7,766 nucleotides of DNA, from positions 1 through 7,766 of the forward strand of contig QMPB01000187.1 in assembly GCA_003648395.1 (NCBI GenBank), in the 5' to 3' direction. This stretch comes from Bacteroidota bacterium (GTDB lineage Bacteria > Bacteroidota > Bacteroidia > Bacteroidales > UBA1556). Shown here piece after piece: positions 1 through 7,400 of this stretch; position 1 is the stretch's first letter, and the number at the start of each line of letters is the position of its first letter. The position numbers were made by a program, and so were the translations under genes. The notes under the pieces were generated by a model. That model was not told the DNA's origin and ran no database searches. It worked only from the letters and a program-made list of their open reading frames with translations.

Positions 1-283
1 TATGCAAATTGCAGCAATGGCTCCAATCGCTTTAGATAAGGATGGTATTGATGCAGAGACTGTGAAGAAAGAAATTGAAATCGGAATGGATCAAGCAAGA
101 AGAGAAGGTAAGCCAGAGGCTATGCTTGAGAGAATTGCTATGGGCAAATTAGGTAAATTCTATAAAGACAATACTTTATTAGCTCAAAAATTTGTTCGTG
201 ATAATAAGATTTCTGTTGAACAGTATCTTAAAAATGCAGATAAAGACTTAACTGTTACTAAATTTTATAGATTAGCTCTATAA
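1..283 (+). CDS. tsf: Elongation factor Ts, C-terminal part (5' end outside window)
   Basis: This is the last 93 codons of elongation factor Ts, the guanine-nucleotide exchange factor that recycles EF-Tu-GDP to EF-Tu-GTP during translation in the cytoplasm. The visible part matches the C-terminal half of the family: the segment QIAAMAPIAL, then an acidic/basic helix with EGKPEAMLERIAMGKLGKFYKDN, then LLAQKFVRDNKISVEQYL. The EGKPE...G+L.KFYK...LL.Q.FV+D pattern is diagnostic. The first base of the window is the third base of a codon, and the ATG at 2 is an internal methionine, so the gene runs in from the left. Bacterial EF-Ts is usually about 270-300 residues, so roughly two thirds is missing. 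The gene ends at a TAA and is followed after about 20 bases by a strong terminator. The usual upstream partner, rpsB, would lie outside the window. Confidence 0.96.
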   Translation, partial: MQIAAMAPIALDKDGIDAETVKKEIEIGMDQARREGKPEAMLERIAMGKLGKFYKDNTLLAQKFVRDNKISVEQYLKNADKDLTVTKFYRLAL

Positions 284-301
284 TATTTGTTTAATAATAT
301 T

Positions 302-343
302 AAAACCGTCTTTTTCAGTTAATGATTAGGACGGTTTTTTTTT
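302..343 (+). terminator. Intrinsic terminator after tsf
   Basis: The arm AAAACCGTC (302-310) pairs perfectly with GACGGTTTT (330-338) around a loop of about 19 bases. The descending arm runs into nine consecutive T (335-343). This is a classical Rho-independent terminator placed 19 bases after the tsf stop codon. It should end the rpsB-tsf type transcript before the next gene, which starts only 25 bases later. Confidence 0.9.
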
Positions 344-368
344 GCTTAAGTAATAAAATTTTTTATTT

Positions 369-800
369 ATGAGTGCAATTAGTTGGGCGAGCAAATATAT
401 TGATTTTAGAATGGGCTTAATTGGTAGTCTTGTCATGGGATTGATGGTTTTCGGTGTGAATTATTATGAGACTGCAAATCTCAATGGTTTTCCAGATGTT
501 ATTGGTTCTACTACAGCTGCAATAAAACAAGGTTTGTTTACAATATTTTTCGGAGGTGCAGTAATGCGTTTCAGTGAGAAATTTGCTACGGAAATTAATA
601 ATGTATACTTAGCGATTACTCTTTCAAGTATTATACCTTCTACATCATCCATACTACTACTACTTATAATACATAACTTAAAAGGAACACCAGAACCTTT
701 ATTATCAATACTTCCTACTGCTATATTTATTTATCCTTGGACTGCAATATGGGGAATCAGAAGCCGAAGAAGAATGAATAAAGAATCTATTCTTTCATAA
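369..800 (+). CDS. Small four-helix integral membrane protein, function unknown
   Basis: This 143-residue protein is not one I can name. Hydrophobic segments at about residues 14-32, 50-66, 80-102 and 110-130 suggest four transmembrane helices. The C-terminal tail is strongly basic (RSRRR at 131-135), which by the positive-inside rule puts it in the cytoplasm, and an even helix number puts the N-terminus there too. The second helix region has a KQGLFTIFFGGAVMRFSEKFA stretch, glycine-rich with charged residues just after it. There is no signal peptide, catalytic motif or known fold signature. The ATG at 369 is preceded by an A/T-rich stretch without a Shine-Dalgarno, usual in Bacteroidota. It lies between the tsf terminator and the pyrH leader, so it is probably transcribed separately or by read-through; I see no convincing promoter of its own. 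The long open frame and plausible membrane protein make it a real gene. Confidence 0.75.
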   Translation: MSAISWASKYIDFRMGLIGSLVMGLMVFGVNYYETANLNGFPDVIGSTTAAIKQGLFTIFFGGAVMRFSEKFATEINNVYLAITLSSIIPSTSSILLLLIIHNLKGTPEPLLSILPTAIFIYPWTAIWGIRSRRRMNKESILS

Positions 801-884
801 AAAAACTTTTCTAATAGTTTCTCAAATTAATCTGTTGGGTCCTAGAAAATAAAGAGATGTTAGATTTATAGCTTGTCTTTACTT

Positions 885-907
885 TAAACAATATTCCTAA
901 TTGTTTA
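885..907. repeat. 8-bp inverted repeat, 7-base spacer
   Basis: TAAACAAT (885-892) and ATTGTTTA (900-907) are perfect reverse complements separated by ATTCCTA. No T-run follows, so it does not look like an intrinsic terminator. It could be a protein-binding site about 50 bases upstream of the candidate pyrH promoter box, or chance in A/T-rich DNA. Confidence 0.4.
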
Positions 908-928
908 TATTAATCTTAATAACTTTCA

Positions 929-959
929 TTCTTAATAATACAAATATATATTACTTTTG
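929..959 (+). promoter_or_regulatory. Candidate promoter for pyrH
   Basis: TACTTTTG (952-959) matches the Bacteroidota -7 consensus TAnnTTTG fully. The best -33 partner at a 20-base spacing is TTC at 929-931, one base off TTG, so only the -7 element is strong. Transcription from here would start near 966 and give a leader of roughly 140 bases containing the tandem repeats at 993-1026. The tsf terminator far upstream makes a separate pyrH promoter likely. Confidence 0.4.
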
Positions 960-992
960 AAGTGTATATTTCATGTATTTTATACGCATTGA

Positions 993-1026
993 TATACAAT
1001 AAGTTATGGGTATACAATAAGTTATG
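993..1026. repeat. Two tandem 16-bp direct repeats in the pyrH leader
   Basis: TATACAATAAGTTATG occurs at 993-1008 and again, identically, at 1011-1026, separated by GG, giving an 18-bp period. The copies lie about 85 bases upstream of the pyrH start and downstream of the candidate -7 box. Perfect 16-bp repetition is more than base composition easily explains. They could be paired binding sites for a regulator or a recent small duplication. Confidence 0.8.
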
Positions 1027-1108
1027 ATTGTTGATAAATTAATTATTTATATAGAATAATTGAAAGTAGTGTTTTAAATGTAGAAAGAACTAATTAAAAG
1101 ATAAATAT

Positions 1109-1813
1109 ATGAGATTTAAAAGAATATTACTAAAACTAAGTGGAGAAGCTCTGATGGGTTCTCAGCAGTACGGAGTCGACCCTAAGCGATTAGAAGAATA
1201 TGCCAAAGAGATTAAAGCTGCATACGACACCGGTGTTGAGATTTCTGTTGTGATAGGTGGGGGAAATATTTTTAGAGGAATTAGTGGTGCTAGTCAAGGA
1301 TTTGATAGAGTGCAAGGAGATTATATGGGAATGTTGGCTACAGTAATTAATTCAATGGCTTTGCAAGGTGCTATCGAAAAAGAGGGGATATCAACAAAGC
1401 TTCTTGGAGGTCTTGAGATAGATCCGATATCAGAACGAATGAGCAGAAAAAGGGCTAATGATTATATGAAAGAAGGTAAAATTGTTATTATTAGTGGGGG
1501 GACTGGGAATCCATTTTTTACAACAGATACTGCTAGTGCATTACGAGCTATTGAAATAGAGGCAGATGTTATTCTAAAAGGGACTAGAGTAGATGGCGTT
1601 TATGATAAAGATCCAGAAAAATACTCTGATGCAGTTAAGTATTCAAGTTTATCGTATAGAACTGCTTATGAGAAAAAACTTGCTATTATGGATTTAACAG
1701 CCTTTACTTTGTGTGAGGAAAATAACCTTCCAATTTATGTATTTGATATGAATAAAAAAGGTGAGCTTCAAAAGGTTGTAGAAGGAAAAAATGTAGGAAC
1801 AATAATAGAATAG
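1109..1813 (+). CDS. pyrH: UMP kinase (uridylate kinase)
   Basis: UMP kinase catalyses ATP + UMP to ADP + UDP in the cytoplasm, feeding pyrimidine nucleotide synthesis. It belongs to the amino-acid kinase fold family and acts as a homohexamer. The 234 residues match the usual length of about 235-245. Visible family motifs are the N-terminal RILLKLSGEAL (5-15), the glycine-rich GGGNIFRG (50-57), DYMGMLAT (71-78) of the UMP site, GGTGNPFFTTDTA (130-142) and KGTRVDGVYDKDP (157-169) of the nucleotide-binding region. All look intact, so the enzyme should be active. The ATG at 1109 places the conserved K/R-rich start correctly and needs no upstream extension; no Shine-Dalgarno is seen. The frr gene that commonly follows pyrH is absent here: the next gene is a secreted caspase-like protein. 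I see no GC-rich terminator after the stop codon. Bacterial UMP kinases are typically controlled by UTP and GTP; nothing in this sequence alone shows how this one is regulated. Confidence 0.97.
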   Translation: MRFKRILLKLSGEALMGSQQYGVDPKRLEEYAKEIKAAYDTGVEISVVIGGGNIFRGISGASQGFDRVQGDYMGMLATVINSMALQGAIEKEGISTKLLGGLEIDPISERMSRKRANDYMKEGKIVIISGGTGNPFFTTDTASALRAIEIEADVILKGTRVDGVYDKDPEKYSDAVKYSSLSYRTAYEKKLAIMDLTAFTLCEENNLPIYVFDMNKKGELQKVVEGKNVGTIIE

Positions 1814-1889
1814 ATATATAAGATTGTATATATGTATATAGGTATTACACATATTTTGATTTTTGTTAGTTAAATAATAAAAGTTATCC

Positions 1890-1920
1890 TTGTTTTATCA
1901 ATACAATTGTTGTATCTTTG
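1890..1920 (+). promoter_or_regulatory. Bacteroidota-type promoter of the TPR-caspase gene
   Basis: TTG (1890-1892) as -33 element and TATCTTTG (1913-1920) as a full TAnnTTTG -7 element are separated by 20 bases, the normal spacing for the Bacteroidota primary sigma factor. Transcription should start near 1927, giving a leader of about 70 bases before the ATG at 1995. This is also why the upstream in-frame TTG at 1890 cannot be the translation start: it would lie inside the promoter. Confidence 0.7.
1901..1915. promoter_or_regulatory. Palindrome in the promoter spacer, candidate operator
   Basis: ATACAA (1901-1906) and TTGTAT (1910-1915) are inverted repeats around TTG, and the core ACAATTGT (1903-1910) is itself a perfect palindrome. 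The site fills the second half of the spacer and overlaps the -7 box, where a bound protein would block RNA polymerase. The half-site ATACAA also occurs in both 16-bp repeats of the pyrH leader. The operator role is inference. Confidence 0.4.
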
Positions 1921-1938
1921 TCAGGAATATTAAGGCAA

Positions 1939-1992
1939 ATGAAAAAATTAGTGTTCAAAAAAAATATAAAAATAATCACACTAAAATTTTAA
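1939..1992 (+). CDS. Possible 17-codon leader ORF upstream of the TPR-caspase gene
   Basis: An ATG at 1939 opens a short frame encoding MKKLVFKKNIKIITLKF and stops with TAA at 1990-1992, two bases before the ATG of the large gene at 1995. It lies wholly within the predicted transcript. AAGG at 1932-1935 is a weak, very close Shine-Dalgarno-like element. Six of 17 residues are lysine, which A-rich DNA would give anyway. Its tight TAA-TT-ATG junction would suit translational coupling. Whether it is translated cannot be told from sequence. Confidence 0.25.
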   Translation: MKKLVFKKNIKIITLKF

Positions 1993-1994
1993 TT

Positions 1995-4343
1995 ATGAAA
2001 AAGTTTAGTTTAATAACCCTCTCAGTACTGTTATTTGTAATGATATCTTCTGCTCAGAGTGCAAAGAAATTCTATAAAACAGGAGTAGTGTTTATGGAAA
2101 GTGAAAAATATCAAGATGCTGTTGATAATTACACAAAATCACTTGATATTAACCCTAATTATATGAAATCATATGTTGCTAGGGCAAAGTGTTATGTTAA
2201 ATTGAATAAAGCTCAAGAAGCATTTAATGATTATGTAAGGGCTAGCATTCTAGAACCTAAGGAAGAAGATTACACCTATGAAGCATCTAGAATTGCTTTG
2301 GATATGAAGAGTTATGAAGATGCAATAAAATATGCTGATAAATCATTGGCTCTTGATAAAAAAATGTTGTCTGCTTATCATGTGAAGATACGTTCCCTAT
2401 ACTATATCAATAGATATGATGAAGCTCTAGAAACTGCAAATAAGGCTGTTGATGTTAAAAGAACATATGGAACATATTTAGATAAAGCTGAAATGTTATT
2501 CGCAAAAAAAGAATATAAATCAGCTCAAGATATTTATCAATTGGCTATTAATAAAGAGCCTAATGAAATTACAGCTTTTATAGGTATTGCAAATGCATAT
2601 TATCAACAAGGTATGTATGACCAAGCTGTAAATGCTGCAAATAGTGCACTTCGTCAAGATCAAAGATCAAAAGATGCATATTGGATTAGAGCATTTGCAT
2701 ATCATAAGAAGATGGATTATATGAGTGCAATTAACGATTTATCTCAAATAATTGTTCTCTATCCCAACGAAGATTATGTAAATGATGTATTGTATAAAAG
2801 AGGAGAAATTTATTATGATTTTCAACAAAATAATAATGCAATTAATGATTTTACAAGAATAATTGATAAAGACCCTAAATATTATCAGGCTTATTTTAAG
2901 AGAGCTTCTTCATACGAATCAATCCATAATTTTGATAAAGCAATTGATGATTATGAAAAACTCGATAAACTAGGGCTTACTGATGAAGCAGCAATAACAA
3001 TGTTAGGTGCTGCTCATGTTAGGCTTTTTGAATTGAAACGTGAGGATAATAAACCAGTTATTGTTATTACAGAACCAAGTATTGTGAATAAAAAGATTCA
3101 GATTATTAAAGGAATTGAAATACAAACTATTTCTGGTAGAGTTGATGATGAAAGTGAAATTAAGAGTTTAAAAATAAATGGTGTTGAAGTTGCGTTTGAT
3201 TCTACTTCTAAGAAACATGAATTTTTTACTGATGTAATAGTTAAAGAAAAAAGTGAAATTACATTTGTTGCATCTGACATATATGATAATGTTAGAACTG
3301 ATAAATATGGCATACAAAGAACAGAAGTTGATCCTCCAGAAATTAGTTTAGTAACACCTTATGCATCTGATGATGGACAAATATATCTAGAGTCTGAATC
3401 ACCTTCATTATATATAGAAGGAACAATTATTGATGCAAGTAAAATTGCAAGCATTACTATTGATAGTGTTATTGCAAGTTATATTCCAACAACTATTAAC
3501 CCATCATTTGCAGCAACTATTAGTATTGCTAATAAGAGTAAAGTTACTTTAATAGCTACTGATATTTTTGGTAATACAACAACCAAGGAATTTATTTTGA
3601 ATAGAGAAGGTGCTCAAATTGCTGCTAATAATCCAATGGGTAAAACATGGGTAGTGTTTATTGAGAATTCTGATTATAAAACTTTTGCTACACTTAATGG
3701 TCCTACTAAGGATATTTCTTTGATGAAATCTGCTCTTTCTAAATACGTTATTAATAATATTATCACTAAACGTAATATGACAAAGCAGCAAATGCAGAAA
3801 TTCTTTTCAATAGAATTGAGAGATATGGTTGTAAAAAATCATGTTTCATCTATTGTAGTTTGGTATGCTGGTCATGGAAAATATTTGAATAATTCAGGTT
3901 ATTGGATTCCTGTTGATGGAAAAACTGATGATGAATTTACATATTTTAATATTACAGCTCTTAAAGCTGCAATGCAGTCTTACTCATCAACCATTACTCA
4001 CACTTTAGTTATTACTGATGCTTGTGAGTCTGGCCCTTCGTTTTATCAGGCAATGCGTGGTGGTGACGATGATGTAAGAGATTGTAGTGATTGGAAGGCA
4101 ACAAAATTTAAGTCTTCACAGGTTTTTTCTTCAGCTGGTTATGAGCTAGCTTCAGATAATTCTCAGTTTACTAAAACTTTTGCAAATACGTTAATTCATA
4201 ATCCTAATAGTTGTATTCCCATTGGAAGTATTGTGAAGAAAGTTAAGTCTGCTGTTGCAAAAAACAAGCAACAAGAGCCTCAGTTTGGAAAAATTGATGG
4301 TCTTCCTGATGAAAACGGAACATTCTTCTTTATGAGAAAATAA
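1995..4343 (+). CDS. Secreted TPR protein with C-terminal caspase-like (C14) peptidase domain
   Basis: This 782-residue protein starts at ATG 1995, which opens a signal peptide (MKK, then a hydrophobic core, ending ISSAQS near residue 20-22). The in-frame upstream TTG at 1890 lies in the promoter and would bury the signal. Residues 24-345 form about nine or ten TPRs, with periods near 34 and recurrent patterns such as A..Y....Y..A...Y.KAL...P. Residues about 355-445 and 447-537 are two related beta-rich modules, each ending in a (V/I)A(S/T)DI(Y/F)(D/G)N motif, probably Ig-like. Residues 548-782 form a clan CD, family C14 caspase-like domain: TWVVFIENSDY opens it, WYAGHG holds the catalytic His627, and ITDACESG holds the nucleophile Cys677. 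Both catalytic residues are present, so I expect an active cysteine peptidase outside the cytoplasmic membrane. Asp675, two residues before the cysteine, is as in metacaspases that cleave after Arg/Lys. Substrates are unknown. A terminator follows; the next gene encodes a propeller sensor phosphatase. Confidence 0.88.
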   Translation: MKKFSLITLSVLLFVMISSAQSAKKFYKTGVVFMESEKYQDAVDNYTKSLDINPNYMKSYVARAKCYVKLNKAQEAFNDYVRASILEPKEEDYTYEASRIALDMKSYEDAIKYADKSLALDKKMLSAYHVKIRSLYYINRYDEALETANKAVDVKRTYGTYLDKAEMLFAKKEYKSAQDIYQLAINKEPNEITAFIGIANAYYQQGMYDQAVNAANSALRQDQRSKDAYWIRAFAYHKKMDYMSAINDLSQIIVLYPNEDYVNDVLYKRGEIYYDFQQNNNAINDFTRIIDKDPKYYQAYFKRASSYESIHNFDKAIDDYEKLDKLGLTDEAAITMLGAAHVRLFELKREDNKPVIVITEPSIVNKKIQIIKGIEIQTISGRVDDESEIKSLKINGVEVAFDSTSKKHEFFTDVIVKEKSEITFVASDIYDNVRTDKYGIQRTEVDPPEISLVTPYASDDGQIYLESESPSLYIEGTIIDASKIASITIDSVIASYIPTTINPSFAATISIANKSKVTLIATDIFGNTTTKEFILNREGAQIAANNPMGKTWVVFIENSDYKTFATLNGPTKDISLMKSALSKYVINNIITKRNMTKQQMQKFFSIELRDMVVKNHVSSIVVWYAGHGKYLNNSGYWIPVDGKTDDEFTYFNITALKAAMQSYSSTITHTLVITDACESGPSFYQAMRGGDDDVRDCSDWKATKFKSSQVFSSAGYELASDNSQFTKTFANTLIHNPNSCIPIGSIVKKVKSAVAKNKQQEPQFGKIDGLPDENGTFFFMRK

Positions 4344-4360
4344 TTTTATGTTAATAATTG

Positions 4361-4391
4361 AAAGAGAAAGTCATTGGCTTTCTCTTTTTTT
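4361..4391 (+). terminator. Intrinsic terminator between the caspase and propeller genes
   Basis: AAAGAGAAAG (4361-4370) pairs perfectly with CTTTCTCTTT (4378-4387), the stem can extend inward by a G-T and a C-G pair, and a run of seven T follows (4385-4391). It lies 17 bases after the caspase stop codon. Its stem is A/T-rich, so read-through into the next gene, 35 bases downstream, is possible. I see no clear promoter between it and that gene. Confidence 0.8.
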
Positions 4392-4425
4392 GTTTAATTA
4401 AGTGTTAATTAATTATCAAAATTGT

Positions 4426-7400
4426 ATGAAAAAATATTTACATAATTTTAGTTATTCCCTCCTTTTAGTTTTTATTAGTTTATTAAGTTTTATTTCAGTT
4501 CAATCTCAAAACTATTATTTTGATAATTATGGTGTTAAAGAAGGTTTAGGACATTCGAAAGTTAAATGTACTATCCAATCTGCTGATGGTTATATATGGG
4601 TTGGGACAGCAAGTGGTCTATCTCGTTTTGATGGTAAAACATTTAGGAACTATAATATTGACGATGGAATAGCTCCATTTACAGTAAATGCTCTTTATGA
4701 AGACACTACCGGTGCTATATGGATTGGTCATTACTCTGGTGGACTAAGTATATATAAAAACAATAAGTTTGAAATATTAGCTTTAGATAGTGTATCTGGT
4801 GATATTACTAGCATTGTTGAAGATGAGAATCACGCAATTTGGATATCTACAAGTGCTAGCGGAGTATACCGTGTTGAAAATCCTTATGCAAATGAAGAAA
4901 AGATAATTACACGAATAGGAGTAAAGGAAGGCTTAGGAAATACTATATTATCTATTTCTAAAACTAAAAGTCTTGGTTTGTTATTTGTTACAAGGTATGG
5001 AGTTAAATACTTCAATAATTCAACAAATAAGTATGAGTTTGTTAATGATAAATTCCATAATTGGCCTCAGTATTTTAGTGTAATTACAGTTGTTGAAGAT
5101 GAGAATATGGGTGTTTGGGTTGGTACCTTTAATGGGGGCTTATATTACTATTCTAATATTAATGCAAAGCCAAAAATTTACGATAAAAGAGATGGCTTAG
5201 CTAATAATTGGATTAGTGAGATTTTTAGTTCAAGAAGTGGTGCTGTATGGGTGGGCACATTTGGAGGAGGAATGTCATATTTTAATGATGGTAAGATTAT
5301 TAGTTTTAATGAAAGCAATGGTTTGTCAGATCTTAAAATTAACAGCATAAATGAAGATGTTGAAGGAAATATTATTATTGGAACTTATTCAAAAGGCTTA
5401 TTAATTTTTAAAGGCTTTGCATTTATTAATTATATAAAGTTTGTGTCTGATAATTCATTGCAAGTATATGCAATTTCTAGAGGAGTAGGGTCAGATTATT
5501 GGATTGGGTCTAATAATGGACTTTTTCATATTGAATATAATGAGGATAAGTCTTTTAATACTACAGGATATTTTAAAGATGGTATAGATTTTTTGTCAAA
5601 TGATATTAGGTTTATTAAGAAAGATAAATTTGGGAATCAGTGGATTGGTACAATTGGAGGAGGAGTTGTTTATTTTGATATAGGTAAGAATAAAATAGTT
5701 TATCCATATCGGCTTAATATGACTATTGCAGGTGCTGCGAATGGTATTGCAAATATTACAGCTCTAGAATTTGATAGAGATGGTCATCTTTGGGTAGGTA
5801 CATTAAGTGGATTGGTATATTATGAGCCAGAAAATGATCAGGTTGCTCTTCTGACTCAAGGTAATAATCTTCAAAACAATGATATTTCTGCAATTTATTG
5901 TGATAAAAATGGAATCGTTTGGGTAGGACATAGAGGAAAAGGACTAACTAAGATAGATGGTGAAAAGATTATTCCCTATGATATTGGATTAGATTTTACA
6001 CCAATTAGTATTTTTGGGGATGAAAAATCATTATGGGTAGGTACTGAAGGTATGGGGCTTTATGAAATTAGAAATTCAAAGATAAATCAACATATAAGTA
6101 TTAATGATGGATTATTGTCTAATTTAATTACTGCTATTGCCGCAGATGATAAAGGTGATATATTTATTGGTACAAATATGGGGCTTAATATTGTAAACCC
6201 CAAAACTAATGAAATACAATCATTCCAACAAAAGGATGGCTTTATTGGTATAGAAGTAAAGCCTGGAGCAATGTATAAAGATAATGATGGTAATATGTGG
6301 GTAGGTACTGCTGTTGGTATGACTAATGTATTTCCAGATTTATTAAAAGTTAATGAATTACCTCCAATTACTAAAATTACAAGGTTGAGAATTAATCTTG
6401 AAGATAGACCTCTAATCAGTAATATTAGTTTAAATTATAAAGATAAATCAATACTTATTGATTATAAGGCTATTTGCATCACGGACGCTAATAAGGTTGA
6501 GTATAAAGTTAGATTGTTAGGCGCAGAATCTGAGTGGCAACCAATTACAAAGCAGACATATTCTAATTTTCCTTCATTATTGCCTGGTTCATATACTTTT
6601 GAAGTGATTGCTAAAAATAATTCTGGTGTTTGGAACAAAGAACCTCAGAGATATAGCTTTACTATTGAACCTCCATTTTATCAAACATTTTGGTTTTATG
6701 GATTTGTGTTTATTATTATTGTGATAGGTGTAGTTACATTTGTTAAAGTTAGAGAGAAACAATTATTGCAAGAAAAAGCAATCTTAGAAAGAAAAGTTGA
6801 GGAACGAACAGTTGAAGTTCGTCAGAAGAACTCTCTATTGGCTAAGAAAAATAAAGATATTACAGATAGTATTAATTATGCTCGAAGAATTCAAAGAGCA
6901 ATTATGCCTCCTAAAAAAACTATGGATCAACTTCTTCATTCTTCATTTATTTTTTATAAACCTAAAGATATTGTAAGTGGTGATTTTCATTGGAATACAT
7001 TTCATAATGAACGGCTGATTGTTACTGCTGCAGACTGCACTGGGCATGGTGTTCCTGGAGCATTTATGAGTATGATTAGTATTAGTTCATTAAATAAGGT
7101 TGTTAAGGAAAACCAAATAGTTGACCCTGCACTAATTCTTGATAATATGCGCCATGACATAGTTAATGACTTGAAACAAAGTGGTGAAATGATGACTAAA
7201 GATGGACTTGATATTGCATTATTGTCCATTGAGCCTGAAGAGAGAATTGTGCATTTTGCAGGAGCATATAATCCTTTATATGTTGTAAAAGCAAAACCAT
7301 TTAAGAAAGAAGATTTGACTTTTGATTTTGGGTTTACTGTTTTTTCAGATAGAATGTTTGAAGTGAAAGCAGATAGAATGCCAATTGGAGTCTCCGAGAG

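Larger units (their letters stand above)
801..1108. other. 308-bp gene-free stretch upstream of pyrH
   Basis: I see no convincing coding frame or RNA gene here. It holds an 8-bp inverted repeat (885-907), a candidate -7 promoter box (952-959) and two tandem 16-bp repeats (993-1026), each listed separately. The rest is very A/T-rich. No terminator with a T-run follows the membrane-protein gene ending at 800, although a run of six A follows its stop. Confidence 0.6.

Noticed and set aside
464..652. Minus-strand open frame of 62 codons
   Set aside because: It lies wholly inside the membrane-protein gene on the other strand and has no recognisable features.
993..1026. CRISPR array
   Set aside because: There are only two copies with a 2-base gap, so no spacers, and no cas genes are present.
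1814..1889. Terminator after pyrH
   Set aside because: Only alternating TA runs can pair; no G/C-containing stem with a T-run is present.
1890..1994. In-frame N-terminal extension of the caspase protein from TTG at 1890
   Set aside because: It overlaps the promoter boxes and would put 35 polar residues before a clear signal peptide.
3098..3791. Two minus-strand open frames (3098-3313, 3549-3791)
   Set aside because: Both are antisense to the well-supported caspase gene and show no domain or start signals.
1995..4343. Craspase (TPR-CHAT) or similar CRISPR-linked protease
   Set aside because: The protein has a signal peptide and Ig-like modules and lacks any Cas or effector neighbour; only the TPR plus caspase-fold theme is shared.
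4402..4425. GTG start for the propeller protein
   Set aside because: It adds eight residues before MKKYLH, which is itself a normal signal-peptide start; ATG 4426 is preferred.
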